Below, in pieces: positions 16,534 through 24,798 of a DNA stretch of 64,000 nucleotides. The notes beneath the pieces were generated by a model that was not told the DNA's origin, ran no database searches, and saw only the letters and a list, made by a program, of their open reading frames with translations. The DNA comes from Flavobacterium sp. Leaf82 (GTDB taxonomy: Bacteria > Bacteroidota > Bacteroidia > Flavobacteriales > Flavobacteriaceae), in contig NZ_LMMA01000005.1 of the NCBI RefSeq assembly GCF_001422725.1, forward strand, positions 1 to 64,000. Reading direction: 5' to 3'. Position numbers and translations under genes: made by a program. Each line of letters begins with the position of its first letter. The stretch's first letter is position 1.

Positions 16534-16947
16534 CTACAAGAAAGATTGAATAGCCAATTCATAACTTTTTAATCCAAAGCCCAAAATGACTCCTTTTGCG
16601 TTTCCGGACAAATATGATTGATGTCTGAAACTTTCGCGTGCATAAGTATTCGAAATATGAACTTCGATAACTGGAGTTGTAACTGCTTTCATAGCATCGC
16701 CTAAACCTATCGAGGTATGTGTGTAAGCTCCGGCATTCAAAATAATTCCGTCATAAGTAAAACCGCATTCCTGAATTTTTCCAATTAATTCTCCTTCAAT
16801 ATTACTTTGGTAATAAGAAAGTTCAATGTCTGGAAATTTTGTTTGCAACGTTTCAAAGTAATCTTCAAAAGTTTGACTTCCGTAAACTTCCGGTTCTCTC
16901 TTTCCTAAAAGATTCAAATTTGGTCCGTTGATAATGCAGATTTTCAT
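16534..16947 (-). CDS. aroQ: Type II 3-dehydroquinate dehydratase
   Basis: AroQ dehydrates 3-dehydroquinate in the shikimate pathway. The 137-residue length and motifs are standard: INGPNLNLLGKREPEVYG at the N-terminus with the catalytic Tyr of the lid, NAGAYTHTSIGLGDA around residues 71-85, EVHISNTYARESFRHQSY with the catalytic His region, and GFGLKSYELA at the end. It is monocistronic or leads into the DUF5686 gene, which begins about 70 bp downstream. Confidence 0.97.
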   Translation of the reverse strand: MKICIINGPNLNLLGKREPEVYGSQTFEDYFETLQTKFPDIELSYYQSNIEGELIGKIQECGFTYDGIILNAGAYTHTSIGLGDAMKAVTTPVIEVHISNTYARESFRHQSYLSGNAKGVILGFGLKSYELAIQSFL

Positions 16948-17012
16948 ATTATAATTTTGATTTATTTAAGCGTATTGGTTTTATTTTTACATTCTACAAT
17001 GCATGTAAAAAT

Positions 17013-17045
17013 AAAAAAACCGTTCTAATTAATAGAACGGTTTTT
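17013..17045 (-). terminator. Terminator of the outer-membrane barrel gene
   Basis: AAAAACCGTTCTA (17015-17027) pairs with TAGAACGGTTTTT (17033-17045). On the minus strand seven T follow. Confidence 0.85.
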
Positions 17046-17067
17046 ATAAAAGTATGTGATATATTTT

Positions 17068-17625
17068 TTAGAACATAAATCCAGCAGAAATCTGGAATAC
17101 AGAGTTTTTAACATCTGCATCTTTAGAAGCTTCTGTTAATCCTAAACCATAACGTCCTTGAACAAATATGCTTTCAGTAATTTTAAATCCTAATCCGGCG
17201 TTTAAACCAAATTCAAAAGTTTCACCATTTTTAACATCAAAATCATTTCTTTCGCTTACTAAGAATGAAGCTTGTGGTCCAAGTTCTAAACTAAATGATT
17301 TAGATAAATAAAATTTAGCCATTACAGGAATAGATATATATCCTAGTTCATTTTTAACATCTTCACTTACACCGCTAAGTTTATATGATGCACCTGTAGT
17401 AGAATATAAAAGCTCTGGTTGAATAGAGAATTTTTCTAGTAATTTTACTTCGGCAACTAAACCAGCATGATAGCTAGTGATACCTTCTTTGTCTATTTGA
17501 TCTGGAAAATCTCCAGTTTGGTTAGCAAAGTTAACCCCTGCTTTAACTCCAATTTTTAATAATTGTGCTTGTATTGTAGCTGAAGTTGCGATGAACAGAA
17601 CAGCTGCTAAAATTATCTTTTTCAT
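17068..17625 (-). CDS. Outer-membrane beta-barrel (PorT/OmpA-like) protein
   Basis: The 185-residue protein has a signal peptide (MKKIILAAVLFIATSATIQAQ) and the small-barrel pattern of the OMP_b-brl_2 group: IGVKAGVNFANQTG, FSIQPELLYSTTGASY, ISIPVMAKFYLSKSFSLELGPQASFLVS, FGLNAGLGFKI, and an aromatic last residue (SAGFMF) typical of Bam substrates. It is a paralogue of the two genes across the divergent gap (18196 and 18958). Function is unknown; such proteins are often abundant surface or structural barrels. Confidence 0.88.
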   Translation of the reverse strand: MKKIILAAVLFIATSATIQAQLLKIGVKAGVNFANQTGDFPDQIDKEGITSYHAGLVAEVKLLEKFSIQPELLYSTTGASYKLSGVSEDVKNELGYISIPVMAKFYLSKSFSLELGPQASFLVSERNDFDVKNGETFEFGLNAGLGFKITESIFVQGRYGLGLTEASKDADVKNSVFQISAGFMF

Positions 17626-17936
17626 AAAAGTGTTTTTTAAAATTTGGTATTTTTTAAATGTTATTTATAGTCAAAACTACAGAATTAGGATTTTATTGTT
17701 TTATATTTTGGTTTAAATAATTACTAAATTTCTCATGTTTTTTTGTTTCTATTGCTTAATACGCTCTATTTAAGTGGATTGTTAACGCTTCAAATAACTC
17801 TGAAACAAGTTTAATTAATCAGATTTTTATTTCAAATTTATTAAAGAAATATTTTCTTTTAATAAGGATATTTTGATGTTTGATTATTTTATATATCGAA
17901 TTATTTGTTGGTGAAGGTGAAATTTTAACTTCTAAC

Positions 17937-18038
17937 AACGTCACCTTTTCATGTTTAAAAGTTGGTTTTAATTAACATTCTAATTTTATATATTCACTAT
18001 AAGAAGAAGCCTTTTCCTGTTTAGGTGACGTTTTTTTG
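17937..18038 (+). ncRNA. Possible small RNA bounded by a 10-bp stem
   Basis: AACGTCACCT (17937-17946) can pair with AGGTGACGTT (18023-18032), closing about 76 nt, and a run of T follows. This could be a small RNA with a terminator-like end, or a repeat. No exact promoter box was found upstream. The rest of the 570-bp divergent gap (17626-18195) is very AT-rich and shows no gene. Confidence 0.25.
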
Positions 18039-18159
18039 TTTTTTGTATTTGTTTGATATATAACAATTTAAAATTTTATAGTTTATTTTTAACAGGATTA
18101 AGTTTCTAATTACCACTTTATTTGTTAAAATGCAAATTATTTTTTATGAAGTATATTTT

Positions 18160-18167
18160 TATATTTG
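18160..18167 (+). promoter_or_regulatory. -7 promoter box of the first tandem barrel gene
   Basis: TATATTTG, 29 bp before the ATG at 18196. The second paralogue has the same box at nearly the same distance. Confidence 0.6.
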
Positions 18168-18195
18168 TTTATTAAATTTAATCAAAACAAATAAA

Positions 18196-18774
18196 ATGAA
18201 AAAGATTATTTTATCTGCGATCGCAGTTATGGCATTTGGATTTACTAATGCGCAATCAACAAGATTTGGAGTAAAAGGAGGTCTTAACCTTTCAACAGTA
18301 GTTGGAGGAGATGTCGAAGACACTAAATCTTTGGTAGGTTTTCACGTTGGAGGTTTTGCGGAAATCAAAGTTGTTGAAAAATTCTTCATTCAACCAGAGC
18401 TTTTATACTCTGCTCAGGGAACTAAATTTGATGGTCCTTTTGGAGAAGATTTTGATACTAAATTGAACTATTTGAACATTCCGGTTTTAGCGAAATATTA
18501 TATTGTTGAAAAATTCAGTGTTGAGGCAGGTCCACAATTAGGTATCTTATTATCAGCAAAAGCTGATGGTGAAGATATCAAAGATTATACAAGATCAGTA
18601 GATTTTGGTTTCAATGTAGGTGCCGGATATAATTTTACTGATAATCTTTCAATCGGTCTTCGTTATACTATTGGTTTATCTCCTATTTCTGATAAAGACA
18701 TTGATAATGAAGATGATTATTATGATAGTGCAAAAAATAGTAACCTTGCATTGTCTTTGGCATACAAGTTCTAA
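18196..18774 (+). CDS. Outer-membrane beta-barrel protein, tandem paralogue 1
   Basis: The start at 18196 gives MKKIILSAIAVMAFGFTNAQ, a clear signal peptide, and a 192-residue protein; the upstream ATG at 18130 lies before the promoter box and is rejected. The mature part has the small-barrel pattern (TRFGVKGGLNLSTVVGG, FFIQPELLYSAQGTKFDG, LNIPVLAKYYIVEKFSVEAGPQLGILLS) and ends in KF. It is about 60 percent identical by eye to the next gene, so the pair arose by tandem duplication. An Asp/Glu-rich loop (DKDIDNEDDYYDS) near the C-terminus is likely exposed at the surface. Confidence 0.9.
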   Translation: MKKIILSAIAVMAFGFTNAQSTRFGVKGGLNLSTVVGGDVEDTKSLVGFHVGGFAEIKVVEKFFIQPELLYSAQGTKFDGPFGEDFDTKLNYLNIPVLAKYYIVEKFSVEAGPQLGILLSAKADGEDIKDYTRSVDFGFNVGAGYNFTDNLSIGLRYTIGLSPISDKDIDNEDDYYDSAKNSNLALSLAYKF

Positions 18775-18797
18775 AGATATTTAGTTTATGCAAATAG

Positions 18798-18823
18798 AGC
18801 CTTCCATTTGGAAGGCTTTTTTC
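18798..18823 (+). terminator. Terminator between the tandem barrel genes
   Basis: AGCCTTCC (18798-18805) pairs with GGAAGGCT (18810-18817), followed by a T run. The two paralogues are therefore separate transcription units. Confidence 0.85.
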
Positions 18824-18919
18824 ATTATAATTAGTTAACAATAATTTTATTTTAACACAATTAATGTAACTATTAAATTATTTGTTAAAAAACAAATCCT
18901 TTTTTCTTTTCTATAGTTT

Positions 18920-18927
18920 TATATTTG
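18920..18927 (+). promoter_or_regulatory. -7 promoter box of the second tandem barrel gene
   Basis: TATATTTG, 31 bp before the ATG at 18958. Confidence 0.6.
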
Positions 18928-18957
18928 GCTCATTAATTTTAACCATAAATAAATAAA

Positions 18958-19521
18958 ATGAAGAAGATTATTTTATGTGCTATTGCAATAATGGCATTCG
19001 GGTTTACAAATGCTCAAAAAACTAGATTTGGAGTAAAAGGTGGTCTTAATATTGCTACTATTGGCGGTGTTGATGAAGCTAATGCATTAGTAGGTTTCCA
19101 ATTAGGTGGTTTTGCTGAAATCAATATTTGGAAAAAATTATACATTCAGCCAGAACTTTTGTTTTCTGCTCAGGGAGCTAAATTTGATGGGTATGGTGCT
19201 GAGCGTGACTACACTGTAAATTTAAACTATATCAATGTTCCTGTATTAGCTAAATATTATATTACAAAACAATTTAGTGTTGAAGCTGGACCACAACTTG
19301 GATTTTTAGTTTCAAGTAAAAATATTGAAGATGAAAAATCAGTTGATGTTGCCTTTAATTTAGGAGCAGCATACAATTTTACAGATAATTTTTCTGTAGG
19401 TGCTCGTTATACTATTGGTTTATCTAATGTTTACGATTACCACGATCGTTATGATGGTTATTACTATGATAACAGATATACAAACAATGTTTTGGCTTTG
19501 ACTGCTGCATATAAATTCTAA
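18958..19521 (+). CDS. Outer-membrane beta-barrel protein, tandem paralogue 2
   Basis: A 187-residue protein with signal peptide MKKIILCAIAIMAFGFTNAQ, almost identical to that of the gene before it. The strands TRFGVKGGLNIATIGG, LYIQPELLFSAQGAKFDG and INVPVLAKYYITKQFSVEAGPQLGFLVS follow in the same order, and the last residue is Phe. The loops differ most: here the C-terminal loop is Tyr-rich (HDRYDGYYYDNRYTN) instead of acidic. That fits surface loops diverging after duplication. Function unknown. Confidence 0.9.
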   Translation: MKKIILCAIAIMAFGFTNAQKTRFGVKGGLNIATIGGVDEANALVGFQLGGFAEINIWKKLYIQPELLFSAQGAKFDGYGAERDYTVNLNYINVPVLAKYYITKQFSVEAGPQLGFLVSSKNIEDEKSVDVAFNLGAAYNFTDNFSVGARYTIGLSNVYDYHDRYDGYYYDNRYTNNVLALTAAYKF

Positions 19522-19543
19522 TAATTTAGAATAAAACATTTCT

Positions 19544-19573
19544 AAAACCTTCCCTAATCCGGAAGGTTTTTTT
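19544..19573 (+). terminator. Terminator of the second barrel gene
   Basis: AAAACCTTCC (19544-19553) pairs with GGAAGGTTTT (19561-19570) and T residues follow. It ends just before a false upstream ATG of xerD at 19574. Confidence 0.85.
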
Positions 19574-19600
19574 ATGCTAAAATTGTTTTACTTTGTAAGT

Positions 19601-20497
19601 ATGAATTGGGACAGATATATAAAAGATTATCAATCGTATTTGCGTATCGAAAGGGGAATGTCTAAAAACACAATCGAAAACTACAGTTTTGATATCGAGA
19701 GATTGTGTCTTTTTTTGGAAACAAATAAAATTGAAGTTTCGCCTTTAAAAATCACTGATGAAACCGTGCAGAATTTTATCTACGCTGTTGCAAAAGAAGT
19801 AAATCCAAGATCACAAGCGAGAATTATTTCTGGTTTAAAAAGTTTTTTTAATTACCTGATTTTTGAAGATTATAGAAATGATAGTCCTCTGGAATTAATC
19901 GAAACGCCTAAAACAGGTCGTAAATTGCCGGATACATTGTCTCTTCAGGAAATTGATGTCCTTATTGCGGCAATTGATTTAAGCTCTAATGAAGGCGAAC
20001 GAAATCGAGCGATGTTAGAAACTTTGTACGGTTGCGGACTTCGGGTTTCTGAATTAGTTACGCTCAAAATATCTGATTTGTTTTTTGATGAAGGGTTTAT
20101 TAAAATTACCGGAAAAGGAAATAAAGAACGCTTTGTGCCCATTGGAAAACTGACTCAAAAATATATTCAGATCTATCAAAAAGAAGTTCGGGTAAGTCTG
20201 AATATTAAAAAAGGGCATGAAGATACTTTGTTTTTAAACCGAAGAGGAAATCAGCTGACACGCGCAATGATTTTTACGATTATAAAGGATTTGGCTGTCA
20301 AAATTAATTTGCACAAAAATATAAGTCCCCATACTTTGCGTCATTCTTTTGCAACACATTTACTCGAAAATGGTGCCGACTTACGATCAATTCAATTAAT
20401 GTTGGGACATGAATCTATAACCACGACTGAAATTTATGTACATTTAGACAGAAGTTTCTTAAAAGAAGTGATGCATTCGTTTCATCCGCGAAAATAA
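19601..20497 (+). CDS. xerD: Site-specific tyrosine recombinase XerD
   Basis: XerD acts with XerC at dif to resolve chromosome dimers. The start at 19601 (MNWDRYIKDYQSYL) gives 298 residues, the usual XerD length; the ATG at 19574 sits directly after a terminator. The SAM-like N-terminal domain (YLRIERGMSKNTIENY) is followed by the catalytic domain with Arg in GCGLRVSE, Lys in GKGNKER, HTLRHSFATHLLENGADL, LGH and the Tyr nucleophile in TTEIYVHL. No phage or integron features surround it, so a housekeeping role is inferred. Confidence 0.93.
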   Translation: MNWDRYIKDYQSYLRIERGMSKNTIENYSFDIERLCLFLETNKIEVSPLKITDETVQNFIYAVAKEVNPRSQARIISGLKSFFNYLIFEDYRNDSPLELIETPKTGRKLPDTLSLQEIDVLIAAIDLSSNEGERNRAMLETLYGCGLRVSELVTLKISDLFFDEGFIKITGKGNKERFVPIGKLTQKYIQIYQKEVRVSLNIKKGHEDTLFLNRRGNQLTRAMIFTIIKDLAVKINLHKNISPHTLRHSFATHLLENGADLRSIQLMLGHESITTTEIYVHLDRSFLKEVMHSFHPRK

Positions 20498-20660
20498 TTT
20501 TTAATGTAAGTATCTCATTTTAAGCGAATATTTAATATATTGTGTGATATTTTGTATTAATCAGGAAATAAAAAAAACATGAATTAGGTCTTTTTTTTAT
20601 TCTTTTTTTGTTGAGATATTATTTTAAATAATTGAATCTAAATAAAAAAATAAGTGATAT

Positions 20661-22181
20661 ATGGTTTTTGATTTATATGGAAATGAGGATTGCTTAGAGG
20701 TAAATAATTTTTATAAGAAGTTGTTTGCAGAAATGCCTGATTTACTTTTTCAGTTTGTAATCGATTGCGATAATAATTATACTTTTCCGCTTGTCAGTAA
20801 ATCTGCTGATGAAATTTTTGAGCTTACTGCCGAAATATTTTCTACTGATCCCAAACTTATTATTTTTGAGAGAATTCATCCTCAGGATCGGGATTTCTTT
20901 TTTGAATCTTTAGTAAAAGCCAGAAGAGAAGTAAAACCCTGGCATGTAGAGTTTAGGGCCATTTTACCTAAAAAAGGATTGCGCTGGTTTAAGGTTTCTT
21001 CTAAAACCGAATTATCCGCAGATGGTTGTGTTAGTTTTTACGGACACGTATCTGATATTACAGAACTAAAAGACAAAGAAGAGAAACTGCGAATATCCGA
21101 AGAACGCTTTCAGTTTGCCCTCGACGCATCTACTGCTGGAATTTGGGATTGGGACATGGTAACCAATACGGTTTTCTATTCTTCATTATCATTAAAGATT
21201 TTAGAATTGGATTCAAGTGATGTAATCGATGACCCCGAGCGTTGGGATAAAATTGTTCATCCGGAAGATCTTCCCAAATACTATTCAGATATTCAGGAGC
21301 ATTTTGAGAATAAGATTCCTTATTACGAAAATTACCATCGGGTAATGACTTCAAGTGGTAATTATAAGTGGATTCTTGATCGTGGAAAAGTCATCAAGAG
21401 AGATGAAAATGGAAAACCATTGCGTGTAATTGGTACGCATACGGATGTTTCTTTGCAGAAGGAAAAAGAATTGGAACTTATAAAAACCATGAAATTATAC
21501 AGCGATCAAAATAGCCGGCTGGTTAATTTTTCGCATATCGTTTCGCATAATCTAAATACTCAGGCAGGTAATATTAAGTCGATTCTGGATTTTATCGATG
21601 CAGATGTTGAGAAGCAGACTGTCGATGAAATGTTAGAGCATTTAAGAACTGTGTCTAATGATTTGAACGATACCATTACAAATCTAACTCAGATTGTAAA
21701 AACACAAAGTAATATAAATATTGCTGTTATCCCATTAAAGCTGTGTGATTATATTGATAAAACAATTTCAACGATTAAAGGATTTGATAAACAAAAGAAT
21801 GTTCGAATCATAAATAATGTTCCTAAATATCTCACGGTCAATTTTAATCCTGCTTATATGGAAAGTGTTTTGCTGAACTTTGCAACCAATGCCATAAAAT
21901 ATGCGCATCCGGATCGGGACCCGATTATTGTATTTGATTTTGGAATTGAACCGGAAGGTTTTAAATCCTTAAAAATTACAGATAATGGTTTAGGAATTGA
22001 TCTTGATGTTTATGGGGATTTATTGTTCGGAATGTATAAAACATTTCATAAGCATCAGGAAGCCCGCGGAATAGGATTGTATATTACCAGAAATCAAATT
22101 GAAGCTATGAAAGGAAGTATTTCTGTAGAAAGTGAAGTTGGAGTAGGGACGAGCTTTAAAATCATCTTTAATGATGTTTAA
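20661..22181 (+). CDS. PAS-domain sensor histidine kinase
   Basis: A 506-residue soluble kinase with no signal peptide or membrane segment. Two PAS/PAC modules cover about 20-140 and 145-270 (the second with GIWDWDM and YENYHRVMTSSGNYKW, the PAS_3 style). The H box reads FSHIVSHNLNTQAGN with the likely phospho-His at 296, then the N box LLNFATNAIKYAHP, G1 ITDNGLGID and G2 ARGIGLYITRNQIEAM. The SHNL form of the H box is common in Bacteroidota. No response regulator lies nearby, so it is an orphan kinase with an unknown cytoplasmic signal. Confidence 0.92.
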   Translation: MVFDLYGNEDCLEVNNFYKKLFAEMPDLLFQFVIDCDNNYTFPLVSKSADEIFELTAEIFSTDPKLIIFERIHPQDRDFFFESLVKARREVKPWHVEFRAILPKKGLRWFKVSSKTELSADGCVSFYGHVSDITELKDKEEKLRISEERFQFALDASTAGIWDWDMVTNTVFYSSLSLKILELDSSDVIDDPERWDKIVHPEDLPKYYSDIQEHFENKIPYYENYHRVMTSSGNYKWILDRGKVIKRDENGKPLRVIGTHTDVSLQKEKELELIKTMKLYSDQNSRLVNFSHIVSHNLNTQAGNIKSILDFIDADVEKQTVDEMLEHLRTVSNDLNDTITNLTQIVKTQSNINIAVIPLKLCDYIDKTISTIKGFDKQKNVRIINNVPKYLTVNFNPAYMESVLLNFATNAIKYAHPDRDPIIVFDFGIEPEGFKSLKITDNGLGIDLDVYGDLLFGMYKTFHKHQEARGIGLYITRNQIEAMKGSISVESEVGVGTSFKIIFNDV

Positions 22182-22202
22182 AACAATAAATGATATAAAA
22201 AG

Positions 22203-22242
22203 AATAAAGGCTATCTTGTTTAAGATAGCCTTTATTGTTTTT
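22203..22242. terminator. Bidirectional terminator between the kinase and rny
   Basis: A 15-bp stem (22203-22217 with 22222-22236) around GTTT, with T-rich tail on the plus strand and T residues also on the minus side. The two genes converge here. Confidence 0.85.
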
Positions 22243-22256
22243 ATGAGGTTTGAGAA

Positions 22257-23819
22257 TTACTTAGCAATATTAACTGCTCTTGTTTCTCTAATTACAGTAA
22301 CTTTTACCTGACCCGGATAAGTCATTTCAGTTTGAATTTTTTGTGAAATCTCGAAAGATAAGTTTGCTGCATTGTCATCAGAAACTTTTTCACTTTCTAC
22401 AATTACACGAAGTTCTCTACCAGCCTGAATTGCGTATGCATTTTTTACACCGCTAAAACCATAAGCCACTTCTTCAAGATCTTTTAAACGTTGAATGTAA
22501 GAATCTAAAACCTGACGTCTTGCACCTGGTCTTGCACCAGAAATAGCATCACAAACCTGAACAATAGGAGAAAGTAATGATTTCATTTCGATCTCGTCGT
22601 GGTGAGCTCCAATTGCGTTGCAAACTTCTTCTTTTTCGCCATATTTCTCTGCCCATTGCATTCCTAATAATGCGTGAGGTAAATCACTTTCAGTATCCGG
22701 AACTTTACCAATATCGTGTAATAAACCTGCTCTTTTAGCCAGTTTTACATTTAATCCTAGTTCAGCAGCCATAATACCACAAAGCTTAGAAACCTCTCTT
22801 GAGTGTTGCAATAAGTTTTGTCCGTAAGAGGAACGGTATTTCATTCTACCAACAACTTTAATCAATTCCGGGTGTAAACCGTGAATTCCTAAGTCGATAA
22901 CAGTACGTTTACCAACTTCGATAATTTCGTCGTCAATTTGTTTGGCTGTTTTAGCAACAACTTCTTCGATTCTCGCTGGGTGAATACGTCCGTCAGTTAC
23001 TAATTTGTGCAATGACAAACGGGCAATTTCTCTACGAACAGGATCAAAACAAGAAAGGATAATAGCTTCTGGTGTATCATCAACAATGATTTCTACTCCG
23101 GTTGCAGCTTCAAGCGCTCTGATGTTACGACCTTCACGACCAATAATTCTACCTTTTACATCGTCAGATTCAATGTTAAAAACTGAAACGCAATTTTCAA
23201 CTGCTTCTTCAGTTCCAACTCTCTGAATTGTATTAATAATAATTTTTTTAGCTTCTTGCTGAGCAGTAAGTTTTGCTTCTTCAATAGTATCCTGAATATG
23301 AGACATTGCTTTGCTTTTAGCTTCGGCTTTTAAACCTTCAACTAATTGCTCTTTTGCCTCTTCTGCAGATAGTCCTGAGATTACTTCAAGCTGTTGCAAT
23401 TGACTTTTGTGTAATTTGTCAACCTCGGCTTGTTTTTTATCTAAAACTTCAATTTTATTATTGTATTCGTTTGTTTTAGCTTCAAAATCATCATTTACTT
23501 TTTTAGCTTTTGATAATTCGTTTGAAATTTGAGATTCTTTATCACGAACTCTTTTTTCTACTTCGGCTACTTTTTTATCTCTTGCAAGAATAACTTGTTC
23601 ATGCTCTGATTTTAATTCAATGAATTTTTCTTTTGCCTGAAGGATTTTATCTTTTTTAATATTTTCAGCTTCTAAATTGGCGTCTTTTAATATGGAAGAA
23701 GCTTCTTTTTTTGCATTTTTGATTAAGTTAGAAATATTGCTTTTTTCGATAATTTTAGCGATTGCAAAACCTGCTGCAATCCCTATTATACCTGAAATAA
23801 TGATCGTTATGATGTCCAT
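22257..23819 (-). CDS. rny: Ribonuclease Y
   Basis: RNase Y is a membrane-anchored endoribonuclease that starts mRNA decay. The 520-residue protein has an N-terminal membrane helix (about 3-24), a long coiled coil (about 30-200), a KH domain ([31 protein letters not shown]) and an HD domain with the metal motif [10 protein letters not shown]. Length and order are standard. It lies directly after the 6S RNA on the same strand. In Gram-positive bacteria this enzyme scaffolds the degradosome; its role in flavobacteria is less well known. Confidence 0.97.
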   Translation of the reverse strand: MDIITIIISGIIGIAAGFAIAKIIEKSNISNLIKNAKKEASSILKDANLEAENIKKDKILQAKEKFIELKSEHEQVILARDKKVAEVEKRVRDKESQISNELSKAKKVNDDFEAKTNEYNNKIEVLDKKQAEVDKLHKSQLQQLEVISGLSAEEAKEQLVEGLKAEAKSKAMSHIQDTIEEAKLTAQQEAKKIIINTIQRVGTEEAVENCVSVFNIESDDVKGRIIGREGRNIRALEAATGVEIIVDDTPEAIILSCFDPVRREIARLSLHKLVTDGRIHPARIEEVVAKTAKQIDDEIIEVGKRTVIDLGIHGLHPELIKVVGRMKYRSSYGQNLLQHSREVSKLCGIMAAELGLNVKLAKRAGLLHDIGKVPDTESDLPHALLGMQWAEKYGEKEEVCNAIGAHHDEIEMKSLLSPIVQVCDAISGARPGARRQVLDSYIQRLKDLEEVAYGFSGVKNAYAIQAGRELRVIVESEKVSDDNAANLSFEISQKIQTEMTYPGQVKVTVIRETRAVNIAK

Positions 23820-23839
23820 GTTTGTTAAAATTTATATAT

Positions 23840-24003
23840 AAAAAAAGCCTACATTAATTGCTTGAATAAACTCGTAAAGACAAGTTTTGAGCTAACTCAC
23901 TGTTCAAGTTTCCCCAATAAAATCGGGGCATACTATAGTAGCGAAGATTCACTCACTTTAATTTGTTAGTGTTGAGTTTACCAATTGTGAACTAATGTAG
24001 GCA
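23840..24003 (-). ncRNA. ssrS: 6S RNA (6S-Flavo type)
   Basis: The ends GCCTACATTA (from 23847) and TAATGTAGGC (to 24002) form a closing stem of at least ten pairs. Inside is a long interrupted hairpin, including CCCCGATTTTATTGGGG on the minus strand, that fits the open-bubble shape of 6S RNA. On the minus strand the 3' end runs into seven T. It lies between zapA and rny, and 6S RNA next to zapA is a known arrangement (E. coli ssrS). 6S RNA binds RNA polymerase holoenzyme as a promoter mimic. The call rests on shape and context; no covariance search was possible. Confidence 0.8.
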
Positions 24004-24028
24004 GTATCTTAGTTTCTGTAAAGAACGT

Positions 24029-24322
24029 TTAATTTTCGAGATATTGATCTAATAGCGAATTTAATCTTTTAATTCTTTCGATGGTTTCTTCGCCATCGAT
24101 TGCGTTGTCAATTTGTTTTTGTTCTACTTGTGATGCAAATTGCAAGGCACACATAGCCAGAACATCTTGTTTATCACGAACCGCGTAACTTTCTTCGAAT
24201 TGCTTGATCATAGCATCAATTTTTTTAGAAGCACTTCTAAGTCCTTCTTCCTGAGATGGTTCAACCGTTAACGGGTAAACTCTGTCTGCAATTGATATTT
24301 TAATTCTAAGCTTTCCGTCCAT
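24029..24322 (-). CDS. zapA: Cell division protein ZapA
   Basis: ZapA binds and bundles FtsZ protofilaments. The 97-residue protein has the family pattern: RIKISIADRVYPLTVEPSQEEGLRSASKKID (globular head) and a C-terminal coiled coil (QFASQVEQKQIDNAIDGEETIERIKRLNSLL). Length is normal for ZapA. Six bases separate it from the upstream coiled-coil gene, so the two are one operon that leads into the 6S RNA and rny. Confidence 0.92.
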   Translation of the reverse strand: MDGKLRIKISIADRVYPLTVEPSQEEGLRSASKKIDAMIKQFEESYAVRDKQDVLAMCALQFASQVEQKQIDNAIDGEETIERIKRLNSLLDQYLEN

Positions 24323-24328
24323 GTCTTT

Positions 24329-24619
24329 CTAGTCTGATAGTTGTGCTATACAGTAATCGATTTCGCGAATTAATGAATTTATTTTAAGCTTTGTCTCTCT
24401 CTTGTTATTGTCGCTGCCAAGCAACGAATTGGCTATCTTAAGTGTATCATATTGCTTTTTCAAAGCTTCCATTTCTTCAGATTGTTTCTGGATGATTTGC
24501 GCAGCTTTGGTTAGTTCTAATCGTAAAACCTGATTGTTTTTCTCCAGGCTCTTTGACTTCTCAAAAAGCTTTTCGACTTTATATTCAAGAGTATCAATTA
24601 TTTCTGCAATTACACTCAT
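24329..24619 (-). CDS. Coiled-coil protein upstream of zapA (ZapB-like in form)
   Basis: A 96-residue protein predicted almost wholly as coiled coil, from IDTLEYKVEKLFEKSKSLEKNNQVLRLELTK-type heptads onward, with a short C-terminal helix (LIREIDYCIAQLSD). It has no signal peptide. Its place directly before zapA suggests a partner in Z-ring assembly, as ZapB is a partner of ZapA in E. coli, but homology to ZapB cannot be judged from coiled-coil sequence. It is widely seen beside zapA in this group as far as I recall. Confidence 0.75.
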   Translation of the reverse strand: MSVIAEIIDTLEYKVEKLFEKSKSLEKNNQVLRLELTKAAQIIQKQSEEMEALKKQYDTLKIANSLLGSDNNKRETKLKINSLIREIDYCIAQLSD

Positions 24620-24798
24620 TGTAAATCCTATTCATTACTTAATCATACAAAGTTAGTATTCCTTTTTATTAATGCAATTTTTTATCGATTTTTTTACATT
24701 AAAAATAACCAAATAAATGAAATTCAATCAATTGTATTTTTGTAGCTTTTTCCTCGTTTTTGGCTTCTTATTTTTTTATCTTAGCAAAAATGTTGCTT

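Noticed and set aside
19574..20497. XerD-like gene as a phage or integron integrase
   Set aside because: Length, motifs and lack of phage genes, attachment repeats or cassettes point to housekeeping XerD.
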